Shown here one piece after another: positions 1 through 8,475 of a stretch of 64,000 nucleotides of DNA. The stretch comes from Ectothiorhodospiraceae bacterium (GTDB lineage Bacteria > Pseudomonadota > Gammaproteobacteria > Nitrococcales > Aquisalimonadaceae), in NCBI GenBank assembly GCA_020831845.1, contig JAFIFV010000016.1, forward strand, positions 16,654 to 80,653, written 5' to 3'. Each line of letters starts with the position of its first letter. The first letter of the stretch is position 1. Under the pieces are notes generated by a model that saw nothing but the letters and a program-made list of their open reading frames with translations, had not been told where the DNA came from and did no database searches. A program made the position numbers and the translations under genes.

Positions 1-615
1 GATCTCGCCGTACCAGGCTTCGATCGGTTCGCCCACGTCGTCGCAATCGGTCATGATCGCCAGACCATTGATGGTGGACAGCTCCCGGTCGTGAAAGCGC
101 CGGAAATCCTCGCGGATGTGGCGGCGCTCGGTACGCCACTCGCCGTTCGCATCGTCGCTGCCGCGCAGGGCGATCATGCGCGCCTGGGAAGCATAGGCAT
201 TGGGCCAGTCACTTCCCTGTTCCATCTCGCTGGCCCAGACGTAGTTCAGCGCCCGCGTGCGCCAGCGCAGCACGGTACGTTCGTCCACCACGTAGAGCCG
301 CGCGGGGTAGTCATCCCCGGATTTGCGGGTCTCATCGATGCCGGAGAACGTCTCCTTCACGCGCCACTCCCACTCCACCACCGGCGTGGCCTCCAGGTCG
401 ATCTCCTCCCGGAAGAAAAGCCCGGATGCGCTTGCCTCTGTGCAGCGGGCGTGAATGGCCTCTCGGCCGTCCACTTCCACAAGCCGGTAATCCGTCTCCC
501 CCGAAAAGGCATGTCGCTCCCATTCCATGATCTGCGCCGGGGCGAACCGCAATTCGTCCGCCGCCAGCGGCATTGCCGCCATCAGCAACAGGGACACCAG
601 GGGGACTGTGCGCAT
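1..615 (-). CDS. DUF3047-type exported protein, 3' end cut by the window edge
   Basis: The frame runs from an ATG at 615 to base 1 without a stop (205 codons), so the C-terminus lies outside the window. The first ~18 residues (MRTVPLVSLLLMAAMPLAA, then DE) are a typical Sec signal peptide, so the product is probably periplasmic. The body carries the pattern of the DUF3047 family: an EIDLEATPVVEWEWRV stretch near residue 70, a KSGDDYPARLYVV stretch near residue 95, and later NYVWAS and DFRRFHD segments. The family has no assigned biochemical role that I know of. The long antisense frames over this region are shadows. Identification by recall of family motifs, not by search. Confidence 0.8.
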   Translation of the reverse strand, partial: MRTVPLVSLLLMAAMPLAADELRFAPAQIMEWERHAFSGETDYRLVEVDGREAIHARCTEASASGLFFREEIDLEATPVVEWEWRVKETFSGIDETRKSGDDYPARLYVVDERTVLRWRTRALNYVWASEMEQGSDWPNAYASQARMIALRGSDDANGEWRTERRHIREDFRRFHDRELSTINGLAIMTDCDDVGEPIEAWYGEI

Positions 616-755
616 GCGATTGCTGCCGCTTCATTGCCTGATCTGCATTCAGCGTACGCGAATCGGCACGGGACAAAAGCTGTGAATACTACGTAGCGAA
701 CGTTTGACCGTCGGTACCGGATGATAAAACGGAAGAGCGGGAAATAATGCCAACG

Positions 756-1334
756 TCAGTCTTTGCCGAGCGCCTTGAGGACAAACGTGCGGGTATCATC
801 CAGCGCCGCGCGAGACTGCTCCGGGTCATCCAGGGCACGGGACAACAACAACCCGCCCAGCATGCAGGCGACGATGCCACGGGCGTCAGCTCCATCGGGT
901 TCCAAGCCCTCGTCCCGCAGCAGTCGTTCGATCATTCGTATCATGCGCTCCGCCCCCTCGCCGATGGCCCGGCGCGGCTCACCTTCCTGGCGGGAGATTT
1001 CGGAGCCCAGCGCGGCGATGGCGCAGCCGCTGCCGGGATGATCCCGATGCGCGGTGGAAAGATAGCGTGACAACACTTCTTCCAGGTCGTGGGTCCGGGG
1101 CGTGTCGGCATGACGGAGTCCATCATTCGCCTTGATCAGCGCGCTTCTGCAGGCCTCGGCCACCAGCGCCTCCTTGGAAGGAAAGTGCTTGTAGAACCCA
1201 CCATGGGTCAGGCCCGCCTCACGCATCAGCTCGGCCACGCCCACGGCTTCCACACCGCGTTCGCGGAACAGTTTCGCCGCCACCTTGACGATGCGTTCGC
1301 GGGTTTCCGCCGCTTCTTCACGTGATTTGCGCAT
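756..1334 (-). CDS. TetR-family transcriptional regulator
   Basis: A 192-residue TetR-type repressor. The N-terminal ~55 residues show the classic helix-turn-helix (ETRERIVKVAAKLFRERG, then VAELMREAGLTHGGFYKHFPSKEAL). The C-terminal half is the ligand-binding part (GSGCAIAALGSEI). I chose the ATG at 1334 (MRKSREEAAE) because the longer frame from 1406 reads through the operator palindrome and has no family-like sequence. It is divergent from the hydrolase at 1445, with a near-perfect 22-bp palindrome at 1389-1410 between them, so autoregulation and control of the hydrolase are likely. Family certain, ligand unknown. Confidence 0.93.
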   Translation of the reverse strand: MRKSREEAAETRERIVKVAAKLFRERGVEAVGVAELMREAGLTHGGFYKHFPSKEALVAEACRSALIKANDGLRHADTPRTHDLEEVLSRYLSTAHRDHPGSGCAIAALGSEISRQEGEPRRAIGEGAERMIRMIERLLRDEGLEPDGADARGIVACMLGGLLLSRALDDPEQSRAALDDTRTFVLKALGKD

Positions 1335-1388
1335 GTCTGCAAGCCATTGACCTGATGGCGCGACTATAGCATTGACAATCTCCAAAAA

Positions 1389-1410
1389 ATAGATGACGAT
1401 CATCATCTAT
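1389..1410. promoter_or_regulatory. Palindromic operator for the divergent TetR/hydrolase pair
   Basis: Bases 1389-1410 read the same on both strands except for one mismatched pair (half site ATAGATGA). The site lies in the 110-bp gap between the TetR gene and the hydrolase gene, where TetR proteins usually bind. Assignment to this TetR protein is inference from position and symmetry. Confidence 0.7.
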
Positions 1411-1444
1411 AAAGATTATAACCATCATCCAAATGAGGTAGACC

Positions 1445-2269
1445 ATGAACAACACCCCTGCCGCGGACACCACTGCCCAGCCCCTGGGACTGACCGCATC
1501 CCAGGCCCTCCACCTGTTCACGCGACCCCGCCGTATTCCTCCCCAGGAACAGGAACAGCAGCTGATGGCGCGTGGTCGTGAGCGGGTCGTGAACCACGCC
1601 GGCCGGCAACTGCGTGGCTGGATCTGGGGAAGCCGCGGCCCGGACGTGCTGCTGGCGCATGGGTGGGACAGCAGGGCCAGCCACCTCGGCGCCTTCGTCG
1701 AGCCTCTGCTGAGCAACGGCTATCGGGTGACGGCTTTCGATGCGCCGGCACACGGAGCGTCCGAGGGCAATCAGTCCCATGTGATCGACATCGGGCGCGC
1801 ACTACTGCAGATACATCAGGAGGCCGGGCCTTTCGATGCGGTGGTCGCGCACTCCGTGGGCTCGCCCGCGCTGCTGTATGCGCTCGCGAACGGCCTGACA
1901 ACCCGGGCCAGCGTCCATATCGCCGGCCCGGCCTCGCTGCGGCGCGTGCTGATCGCCTTCGCCACGGCATGCCGCGTACCGGAAGACGACATTCCGGGTT
2001 TTCTGGCGCTGGTGGCGGAGCACATCGGCATGCCATTGGAGCAGATGGAAGTCGCATCCCTGGCATCGGGGATGCGCCATCCGGCATTGCTGCTGCACGC
2101 TCCGGAGGATCGCGAAATTCCCTACAGTGACAGCCTGGCCCTGCACAAACTCTGGCGCGGCTCGGCGCTCATGGACATCCCCGGCGCCGGCCATCGTCGA
2201 ATCGTGGCAGACCCGCGGACCCTGGACGCCACTCTGCAATTCCTGCTGCGCGCGACACCGCATGGATGA
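1445..2269 (+). CDS. Alpha/beta-fold hydrolase
   Basis: A 274-residue cytosolic alpha/beta hydrolase. HGWD near residue 76 is the oxyanion-hole turn. The nucleophile elbow is AHSVGS with Ser137 (AxSxG, a tolerated form of GxSxG). An acid in APEDREIPY and a histidine in GAGHRRI complete a plausible catalytic triad. A GAGG-type ribosome site precedes the ATG. The stop overlaps the start of the next open frame by four bases. Divergent from the TetR gene, whose palindrome lies just upstream. Substrate cannot be told. Confidence 0.9.
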   Translation: MNNTPAADTTAQPLGLTASQALHLFTRPRRIPPQEQEQQLMARGRERVVNHAGRQLRGWIWGSRGPDVLLAHGWDSRASHLGAFVEPLLSNGYRVTAFDAPAHGASEGNQSHVIDIGRALLQIHQEAGPFDAVVAHSVGSPALLYALANGLTTRASVHIAGPASLRRVLIAFATACRVPEDDIPGFLALVAEHIGMPLEQMEVASLASGMRHPALLLHAPEDREIPYSDSLALHKLWRGSALMDIPGAGHRRIVADPRTLDATLQFLLRATPHG

Positions 2270-2325
2270 CCATACGCGTCAGCGAACCCACCACTGGGCC
2301 AGCGTGCTGGCCGGGAGTCGAAGTC

Positions 2326-2925
2326 ATGAGTCAACTCGAAGAAAGCTCTCAATCAAGCCAGGAGGAGCCTCCGGCTGCAACACGCCGCGGCCTCAGCCCG
2401 GTCCCCGCCGAACGGGGTCTGCGTCTGCGCACCGCGGGGCGTCGTGACCTGCCACCGCTGGAAGGCCTGGCCGCCGGACTTTCCGGCAACAACAACCATG
2501 ACCACGCCGACCTGTCGAGAATACTCTCTGCCGGTTACCGTCACGGTGTGGTTCATGTGCTGGAAACGGCGAAATCCCCAAGGCGCATCATGGGGTACGG
2601 CTATTATCTGCAAACCGTGCCCGACGACCTTGGCCGCGGAGATCTGGTGTTGCGCCTTGCCGAGGAGATCCGGTACGGGGAGGACGGCGCCGTCCTGCTG
2701 CTGTCGGTGGCCCAGGCAGCCATTCGTTCGAACATCGCGGTGCTGCGCCTGGGAGGAGAAGCAGACCGCATCGCCGGAACGCTGGGCCTGCGCGGCAGGC
2801 TGGCGCCCAGACGCCGCTGGTGGCAACAAGCCTGGTCCGAACTTGACCTGACCCTGGATGACCGCCGCCTGCGCCCAGCAGTCAGATCCTTGACCGTCCT
2901 TCCCACCCGAGCACAGAGCGCCTGA
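2326..2925 (+). CDS. Hypothetical protein, possibly GNAT-like
   Basis: A 199-residue protein that I do not recognise. The frame is open from an ATG at 2266 (overlapping the hydrolase stop as ATGA), but only the ATG at 2326 has a purine-rich GGGAG upstream, so I use that. The segment RGLRLRTAGRRDLPPLEGLA resembles the first strand and helix of acetyltransferases, and a long strand/helix alternation follows, but no acetyl-CoA loop is clear. It is probably co-transcribed with the hydrolase. Its TGA stop lies in the loop of a strong hairpin at 2911-2937. Confidence 0.65.
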   Translation: MSQLEESSQSSQEEPPAATRRGLSPVPAERGLRLRTAGRRDLPPLEGLAAGLSGNNNHDHADLSRILSAGYRHGVVHVLETAKSPRRIMGYGYYLQTVPDDLGRGDLVLRLAEEIRYGEDGAVLLLSVAQAAIRSNIAVLRLGGEADRIAGTLGLRGRLAPRRRWWQQAWSELDLTLDDRRLRPAVRSLTVLPTRAQSA

Positions 2926-2937
2926 GGCGCTCTGTGC
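2911..2937 (+). terminator. Strong hairpin enclosing the stop codon (putative terminator)
   Basis: A perfect 12-bp stem (2911-2922 with 2926-2937, GCACAGAGCGCC pairing with GGCGCTCTGTGC) has the three-base stop codon TGA as its loop. There is no T tract after it, so it is either a T-less terminator or an mRNA 3'-end stabiliser. Confidence 0.6.
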
Positions 2938-2988
2938 CTCGCCTCGCGACACCTCACAGGAACCAAAACGGCCTTGCGGGCGTAAACC

Positions 2989-3011
2989 CTTAAGGAAGCG
3001 CTGAAGTACTT
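2989..3011 (+). repeat. Dispersed repeat, AGGAAGCGCTGAAGTA type
   Basis: One copy of the window-wide repeat: CTTAAGGAAGCGCTGAAGTA followed by CTT. It lies in the gap upstream of the symporter gene and begins at a TTAA, as most other copies begin or end at TA. Confidence 0.8.
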
Positions 3012-3082
3012 CTTCGTTCGCGTTGTGGTTGGCAGGCTCCCACCTCGACGGAAGGGATTCAGGACTGAATAAGGAAGCCCTC

Positions 3083-4543
3083 ATGACCATGACCGTGGGT
3101 GAACTGTTCGTCGCGCTGGTCCTGATCGGTATGATCCTCCTGGTCAGCAATGCCCTGCGGGTGCTGATGCCATGGCTGCGGCGGCTTTTCCTGCCCAGTT
3201 CCGTTGTCGGCGGTGCGCTGCTCCTGCTGGCGGGGCCGGAGGTGCTGGGCCTGTTTACCGGTTCCCCGTTCGAGGACGGCGCAGGCCTGTTCCCGGAATA
3301 TGTTTACGAAAGCTGGGCCGCCCTTCCCGGACTGCTCATCAATGTGGTCTTCGCTGCGCTGTTCATCGGCCGCCCGATTCCGGGGCTGCGCACGATCTGG
3401 ATGCGGGCCGGGCCGCAGGTCGTGGTGGGCCAGACCATGGCCTGGGGTCAGTACGTTGTGGGCCTCACTCTCGCCCTGGTGATCCTGGTACCGGTGTTCG
3501 GCATGAACCCGATGGTGGGGGCGCTGATCGAGATCGGTTTCGAGGGCGGCCACGGTACCGCCGCCGGCATGGCGGACACCTTCGCCGAACTGGGTTTCGA
3601 GGAGGGCGCGGACCTGGCGCTGGGCCTGGCCACCGTGGGGATCGTTTCCGGCGTGCTCATCGGCACCGTCCTGATCAACATCGCCGCTCGGCGAGGCATC
3701 GTGAACCCCAGCGAGGATGCCGACGATCCCGACGCACTGATGCGGGAGGACGCGCAGTCCCAGCCCTCCACCGAGGAATATTCCGAATTCAAGAAGGACC
3801 TGATGCAGGAAGCCGATACCAGCGACCCGCTCAGCATCCACATCGGCCTGGTGGGCATCGCCATTGCGATCGGCTGGCTCATCCTCAGTGGCCTGCAATG
3901 GGTGGAACAGATGAACTGGGCGCGCGACGACGGGATGGAAATCATGGCCCACGTGCCGCTGTTTCCCATTGCCATGATCGGCGGCGTGATCGTGCAGTTG
4001 TTCGTGATGCGCTTCAAGCTGGAGCGGCATGTCTCCAGCCGCACCATGTCGCGCATCGCCGGTTCCTCGCTGGATTTCACCATCGCCGCCGCGCTGGCTA
4101 CGTTGTCTCTGGCCGTGCTCGGCGAGTTCCTGATTCCGTTCCTGCTGCTGGCCGCCGCCGGGATCGGCTGGTCGCTGTTCGTGCTGATCGTGATTGCGCC
4201 GAAGGTCATTCCGGAGAACTGGTTCGAGCGCGGCATTGGCGACTTCGGCCAGTCCATGGGCGTGACGGTGACAGGGCTGCTGCTGATGCGCATGGCGGAC
4301 CCGAAGAACCGCTCAGGTGCGCTGGAAAGCTTCGGTTACAAGCAGCTGATGTTCGAGCCGGTGGTGGGCGGCGGCTTGTTCACCGCCGCCTCGATTCCGC
4401 TGATTGCCCAGTTCGGACCGGTGACCGTACTGGGGCTCACGCTGGTGCTGACACTGGCATGGCTGGCCTTCGGCCTGCTGTACTTCGGCCGCATGGTGCC
4501 GGATCGCGGACGGGGCCGTTGGCATCCGGACCAGGCGGAGTAG
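3083..4543 (+). CDS. GltS-type sodium/glutamate symporter family protein
   Basis: A 486-residue inner-membrane carrier with about ten hydrophobic segments. Its layout fits the ESS (glutamate:Na+ symporter, GltS) family: an N-terminal TM followed by LRRLFLPSSVVGGALLLL, a glycine-rich IEIGFEGGHGTAAGM motif near residue 155, and a related FEPVVGGGLFTAASIPL motif near the end. E. coli GltS is about 400 residues. The extra length here is mainly an acidic cytoplasmic loop (about residues 206-255, rich in D and E) between the two halves. The ATG at 3083 has AAGGAAG upstream; the frame from 3023 does not. Substrate need not be glutamate. Confidence 0.85.
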   Translation: MTMTVGELFVALVLIGMILLVSNALRVLMPWLRRLFLPSSVVGGALLLLAGPEVLGLFTGSPFEDGAGLFPEYVYESWAALPGLLINVVFAALFIGRPIPGLRTIWMRAGPQVVVGQTMAWGQYVVGLTLALVILVPVFGMNPMVGALIEIGFEGGHGTAAGMADTFAELGFEEGADLALGLATVGIVSGVLIGTVLINIAARRGIVNPSEDADDPDALMREDAQSQPSTEEYSEFKKDLMQEADTSDPLSIHIGLVGIAIAIGWLILSGLQWVEQMNWARDDGMEIMAHVPLFPIAMIGGVIVQLFVMRFKLERHVSSRTMSRIAGSSLDFTIAAALATLSLAVLGEFLIPFLLLAAAGIGWSLFVLIVIAPKVIPENWFERGIGDFGQSMGVTVTGLLLMRMADPKNRSGALESFGYKQLMFEPVVGGGLFTAASIPLIAQFGPVTVLGLTLVLTLAWLAFGLLYFGRMVPDRGRGRWHPDQAE

Positions 4544-4558
4544 TCATGTCCGGCGGGA

Positions 4559-5308
4559 TCAGTCGCCGTGGCAGCGATGGGCGGCAGGCTGCCGGCTTTC
4601 ATACTCGTCATGCCTCCGCACCCAGTCCATGATCTGCGTTTCGTTACGGCCCTTGGGGGTGATGTCCAGGTAGACGAACGCACCAATTACCTCTTCATTG
4701 CCCCGTGCATAGCTGGAATACGTGTGGAACACGTTCCCGTCGGCATCCCTGGAGAACACGCTGAGGCCGGGCAGCTCATCCAACTGGTACTTCGGGTCAT
4801 CGATCTGCTCATAGTTGTAGTGGAGCCTGCCCGCTGCCAGGTCCTCCGCTCGAAACGAGACACAGTAGTCGAAGTTGAAATCACTGCCATGGGAGGAAAC
4901 CCACCGGGCGCGCCATCCCATGCGTCTGCGATAGGCCTCCAGCTTCTCCAGCGGGGCACGGGACACCCGCACGTAGCTCACGTCATGATTTTCCAGATGG
5001 ACAACGGCGCCCTCGGCATGATCGGCTTCCAGCGAACAACTGGGGCAGCCCGCGTCCCAGTCCGGACCGAACATGAAATGGTGGACGATCAACTGGCTGT
5101 TGCCGTCGAACAGCTGGGCCAGCGTTCGCTTCCCTTCCGGTGTATCGAAAACGTACTCCTTGTCGACCTTCACCCACGGCAGCGTGCGCCGCTCGCGGGC
5201 GACCAGATCACGCATGCGTGTCAATGCCTTCTCGTTCTTCAGGTGCGCTTTGCGCGCTTCCAGCCACTCTTCGCGGGAGACGACCCGGTGGTGTTCAGTG
5301 GTACTCAT
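4559..5308 (-). CDS. DUF899 family protein (thioredoxin-like fold)
   Basis: A 249-residue cytosolic protein of the DUF899 family. It shows the usual opening (VVSREEWLEARKAHLKNEKALTR), ERRTLPWVKVDKEY, LFDGNSQLIVHHFMFG, then a CPSC pair in GPDWDAGCPSCS near residue 80, and the ending LDITPKGRNE. The family has a thioredoxin-like fold; the function is not established. The ATG at 5308 follows AGGAGTGCTGCG, a good ribosome site, so the longer frame from 5635 is not used. The gene converges on the symporter gene with only a 15-bp gap. Confidence 0.9.
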   Translation of the reverse strand: MSTTEHHRVVSREEWLEARKAHLKNEKALTRMRDLVARERRTLPWVKVDKEYVFDTPEGKRTLAQLFDGNSQLIVHHFMFGPDWDAGCPSCSLEADHAEGAVVHLENHDVSYVRVSRAPLEKLEAYRRRMGWRARWVSSHGSDFNFDYCVSFRAEDLAAGRLHYNYEQIDDPKYQLDELPGLSVFSRDADGNVFHTYSSYARGNEEVIGAFVYLDITPKGRNETQIMDWVRRHDEYESRQPAAHRCHGD

Positions 5309-5406
5309 CGCAGCACTCCTCAGATTCCGACAAACGGCGCTGCCGCGGATGCGCGGCAACCTGCGCTCATTAATCGAACGCGCCGGGCCGGAATCGACAA
5401 GCCTGC

Positions 5407-6354
5407 TCAGAGCTGCTCGATATGCGCGATCATGCGTTGGCGCATCTCTTCGTCCGGAAGACCGCCACGGGCCGCGCCCATGTTGTCCACCATGTGGTGC
5501 GGGCGGCTGGTGGCCGGTGTCGCCACGGTCACGTCCGGATGCGAGAGCACGAACTTGAGGAAGAACTGGCCCCAGGTGTGGGCGTCGAACTCCGCGGCCC
5601 AGTCCGGCACCTCCTGACCCCGCACGCGCTCCCACAACCGGGTACGCCCGAACGGTGCGTATACCAGAACCCCGATGCCGCGATCCCGTGCCAGCGGGAA
5701 GATGCGTTCCTCCATGGTGCGATTGTCGATGGCGTAGTCCACCCCGATGAAATCCAGCGGCTCGCGCTGCATGATCCGCTCCAGTTCCTCGTACTGACGC
5801 GGAAAGGTGGTGGTGACCCCGATGTAGCGAACCCGCTCCTCGCCCTTCAGTTCCTTGAGGATGCCGAACTGCGTGGGCACGTCGCCCAGGTTGTGAACCT
5901 GGATCAGATCCAGCACCGGCTTCTTCAACCGCTGGAAGGACTGCTCGATCTGCGCACGGGCCTCCTCCGGGTCGGCGCTTCCGCCGTTGCGGCCGGCCAC
6001 ATTGACCTTGGTGGCCCAGAACAGCTTGTCCGTCAGCCCCTGTTCATCGGCGATGCGGCCGGACACCTCCTCGGAGGCGCCGTAACTGGGCGCGGTGTCG
6101 AACACGGTTCCGCCATTGGCAACCAGTTCACGGAGGACCTCGCGCAAGGCATCGACGTCGTCCCCGCCCGCCGCGCTGGAGAAGGTTGCGGAACTACCGA
6201 GCCCGACGGCCGGCAACTCCTCGCCGGACGACGGAATCGCACGTGTGATCAGCGGCAGGTCCCCGTCCTGGCCGGCCCACAGCAGGCTCGGTTTCAACCC
6301 CAGGGCAACCCCGCTTGCCACCAACAGTTTCAGATAGTCTCGACGCGTGATCAT
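5407..6354 (-). CDS. Tat-exported aldo/keto reductase
   Basis: A 315-residue aldo/keto reductase. MITRRDYLKLLVASGVALGL is a twin-arginine signal, so the enzyme is probably exported folded to the periplasm. The family core is seen in GGTVFDTAPSYG (catalytic Asp and Tyr), KLFWATKVN (catalytic Lys), LDLIQVHN (catalytic His) and YIGVTT. Export is less usual for this NAD(P)H-dependent family, though Tat-bearing members are known. The start ATG overlaps the stop of the upstream transporter gene by four bases (ATGA), so the two genes are translationally coupled. Confidence 0.88.
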   Translation of the reverse strand: MITRRDYLKLLVASGVALGLKPSLLWAGQDGDLPLITRAIPSSGEELPAVGLGSSATFSSAAGGDDVDALREVLRELVANGGTVFDTAPSYGASEEVSGRIADEQGLTDKLFWATKVNVAGRNGGSADPEEARAQIEQSFQRLKKPVLDLIQVHNLGDVPTQFGILKELKGEERVRYIGVTTTFPRQYEELERIMQREPLDFIGVDYAIDNRTMEERIFPLARDRGIGVLVYAPFGRTRLWERVRGQEVPDWAAEFDAHTWGQFFLKFVLSHPDVTVATPATSRPHHMVDNMGAARGGLPDEEMRQRMIAHIEQL

Positions 6355-7721
6355 GGTGAACTCCTTGCGTATGCCTCGCCCGGCGTATGGCCCGCCGGAT
6401 GTTCCCGCGCAGCGATGCGCTGCTGCGTGCGCCCCAACCAGAAGCCGAGCGCGGCCCAGACCAGCGCGAGCGGAACCGCCACACTGGCTATCGCGGCCAG
6501 GCCCATGCCCAGCCTTCCCAGCAGGCCTTCCACCTGCGCACCCACCACATCGCCTCCACGATAGACGAAGGTATCGATAAAGGCCTTGGACTTGTACTTG
6601 TCCTCGCGGCTGGTGACGGTATAGAGCGTCTCCCGCGCCGGCCGCATGATGGCGCGCTGCAGCGAACGGAACACCGCCTCGAACACGATCAACGCCGCCA
6701 GTGAGCCGACGATGGCCAGGCCGATGAAGCCCAGCGCGGCAGTCAGCGGAAGCAGCGCCAGTGTGATATGCACCCCGAAACGCCGCATCAGGTGCCCGGC
6801 AAGCAAGGCCTGCATCAGCAGCGTCGCGGTCTGCGTGATCAGGTCGATGCGGGCGAAGATCGTGGTGCGCAGGTCCAGGTCGTCCCCCAGCGCCGCCACC
6901 ATCTGCAGGCGGGTGAAGTACAGGAACGTGGCCATGATGGCGAGGATGACGACGTAGCCGGCAATGCCGCTGAGATAACGTGAACGCAACACCGCGCGCA
7001 CACCCTCCCAGGCGCTGCCGCCGATGATCTCCCGCTCGTCCACCGCGGGTGGCTGCTCCTTGCTGTCCGTAGTTTGCTGCGAGCCGGACCGCGCCGGCTG
7101 CAGCAGCGCCACCGCCCAGGCTGCGGTGAGCGCCAGCATCAGGAAGCCCGCCGACACCAGCAGCAGCGAGGCCGTGCCCAGGGGCTCCGCCAGCATGGAA
7201 GCCAGCCATGGGCCGAAGATGGCGCCACAGGTGCCACCGACGGCGATTAGACCGAAGAAGCGCTTGCCCTGCTCCAGCGAAAAGCGATCGGCCATCAGCG
7301 CCCAGAACACCATGGTGACGAACAGATTGAACACGCTGAACCAGACGTAGAACACTTGCCCGGTGGTCACGCCGATGGCATCCGGAGCCAGCACCATGAC
7401 CAGGTAGAACACCAGCAGGCTGGCCGCGAAGAAGACATACGTGGCGGAAATGAACTTGAGCCGCGGCAGACGGCTGACCAGCAGGCCGAACAGCGGATTC
7501 ACCAGCAGGGTCACCAGCGCCGTGCCGATGAACAACCAGCGCACGGCCTCGATGCCCCGCTGCATGCCCAGCGCCTCCCGCGCCGGCCGCAGCAGCATCA
7601 GCGCGGTGAGCACGCAGAAGAAGAACAGCGCCGAGAGCAGGACCGGCACCAGTTCCTCCCGCCGGACATTGAACAAGCGCTGCCACCCGGTGGCCACTAC
7701 TCCGCCCCCTGCGCTCACCAC
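6351..7721 (-). CDS. Npt1/Npt2-like MFS transporter
   Basis: A 456-residue, 12-TM carrier. Segments such as LMLLRPAREALGM near residue 45, VFWALMADRF near residue 150, GLIAVGGTCGAIFGPWL and SLQRAIMRPARETLYTVTSREDKYK near residue 350 match the bacterial relatives of the ATP:ADP antiporters (Npt/Tlc-like branch of the MFS). Such proteins in free-living bacteria have no proven substrate. Start is GTG at 7721, eight bases after AGGAG. It is coupled by an ATGA overlap to the Tat-exported aldo/keto reductase, suggesting a joint role at the membrane. Confidence 0.82.
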   Translation of the reverse strand: MVSAGGGVVATGWQRLFNVRREELVPVLLSALFFFCVLTALMLLRPAREALGMQRGIEAVRWLFIGTALVTLLVNPLFGLLVSRLPRLKFISATYVFFAASLLVFYLVMVLAPDAIGVTTGQVFYVWFSVFNLFVTMVFWALMADRFSLEQGKRFFGLIAVGGTCGAIFGPWLASMLAEPLGTASLLLVSAGFLMLALTAAWAVALLQPARSGSQQTTDSKEQPPAVDEREIIGGSAWEGVRAVLRSRYLSGIAGYVVILAIMATFLYFTRLQMVAALGDDLDLRTTIFARIDLITQTATLLMQALLAGHLMRRFGVHITLALLPLTAALGFIGLAIVGSLAALIVFEAVFRSLQRAIMRPARETLYTVTSREDKYKSKAFIDTFVYRGGDVVGAQVEGLLGRLGMGLAAIASVAVPLALVWAALGFWLGRTQQRIAAREHPAGHTPGEAYARSSP

Positions 7722-7793
7722 AAATCTCCTTCTGCAGGCACCGGGCGCCGACGATTGCCGGCCTGCATCAACGGCGCAGCGCCGGCACGGTGA

Positions 7794-8189
7794 TCATGGC
7801 AGATTCAACTGCCAGGAAACCCCGAAACGATCGCCGACCCAGCCGAATTTCGTGCTGAAACCATAGTCGTCCAGCGGCATGAAGATCGTGCCCCCTTCCG
7901 ACAACTTCCCGAAAAGCGCGTTCAGCTCGGCCTCGCTGTCGCAATCGACGAACACCGAGAAGGCGGGCGTGAAACCGAAATCATGCTTCACCGGCGAATC
8001 GATGCAGATGAAGCGCTGGTTCCCGAGACGGAACTCGGCATTCTTCACCGAGCCTTCAACCCCCTGCTCGCCGGGACCGTAGTGGGCGATGCGCACGACT
8101 TCCGCATCCGCAAACAACGATACGTACAGATTGATCGCCTGCTCGGCGGTTCCCTGGAACATCAGAAACGGTGTGATCGCCCTTGCCAT
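7794..8189 (-). CDS. VOC family protein (PhnB / 3-demethylubiquinone methyltransferase-like)
   Basis: A 131-residue one-module vicinal-oxygen-chelate protein. ITPFLMFQGTAEQAINLYVSLF at the start, the FICIDSPVKHDF segment and the ending FGWVGDRFGVSWQLNL are typical of the PhnB-like (PF06983-type) subgroup, which is often labelled 3-demethylubiquinone-9 3-methyltransferase although most members are unlikely to have that activity. The ATG at 8189 follows a CAGGAGACG ribosome site. Stand-alone gene; a repeat copy lies just upstream. Confidence 0.88.
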   Translation of the reverse strand: MARAITPFLMFQGTAEQAINLYVSLFADAEVVRIAHYGPGEQGVEGSVKNAEFRLGNQRFICIDSPVKHDFGFTPAFSVFVDCDSEAELNALFGKLSEGGTIFMPLDDYGFSTKFGWVGDRFGVSWQLNLP

Positions 8190-8211
8190 GATCGTCTCCT
8201 GAAGTGTGGCC

Positions 8212-8245
8212 CTAGGGAAGCGCTGAGGTATTCACGCTTCCCTAA
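8212..8245. repeat. Dispersed repeat, hairpin form
   Basis: Perfect 10-bp stem TAGGGAAGCG (8213-8222) with CGCTTCCCTA (8235-8244) around a 12-base loop holding CTGAGGTATTCA. Both outer ends are TA. The right end supplies the TAG stop codon of the small gene at 8242-8448. Confidence 0.88.
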
Positions 8246-8448
8246 AGCCGGCGCACGACTCGCTCCGGCCTCGCCAGTTCGTGATACACATCCTCCAGAT
8301 ACGCCACAAGCCGGTCAGCCGGCAACGCCTGGGGAATCGCCAGATCGGCTTCCGGACGGCGGACCCCATCGCCGGCGCGGAATACCTCCCAGCGACCATC
8401 GACACGCACGATCTCCAGCACGAAGCGCCCGTAGATATCGAATTTCAT
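8242..8448 (-). CDS. Small conserved protein, possibly DUF7661
   Basis: A 68-residue soluble protein: MKFDIYGRFVLEIVRVDGRW, a beta-hairpin-like start, then IPQALPADRLVAYLEDVYHEL and the ending RPERVVRRL. The pattern resembles a small conserved family that I recall as DUF7661, of unknown role. The stop codon TAG falls inside the hairpin repeat at 8212-8245, so the natural C-terminus may have been reset by insertion of the repeat. It lies just downstream of the MocR gene on the same strand (27-bp gap). Confidence 0.65.
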   Translation of the reverse strand: MKFDIYGRFVLEIVRVDGRWEVFRAGDGVRRPEADLAIPQALPADRLVAYLEDVYHELARPERVVRRL

Positions 8449-8475
8449 CCCCTATCCCCGGTCGCCGAAGCCCTG

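Noticed and set aside
3172..4632. 486-codon frame in a second register over the GltS-type gene
   Set aside because: Arg- and His-rich frame shadow; the true frame has regular membrane segments.
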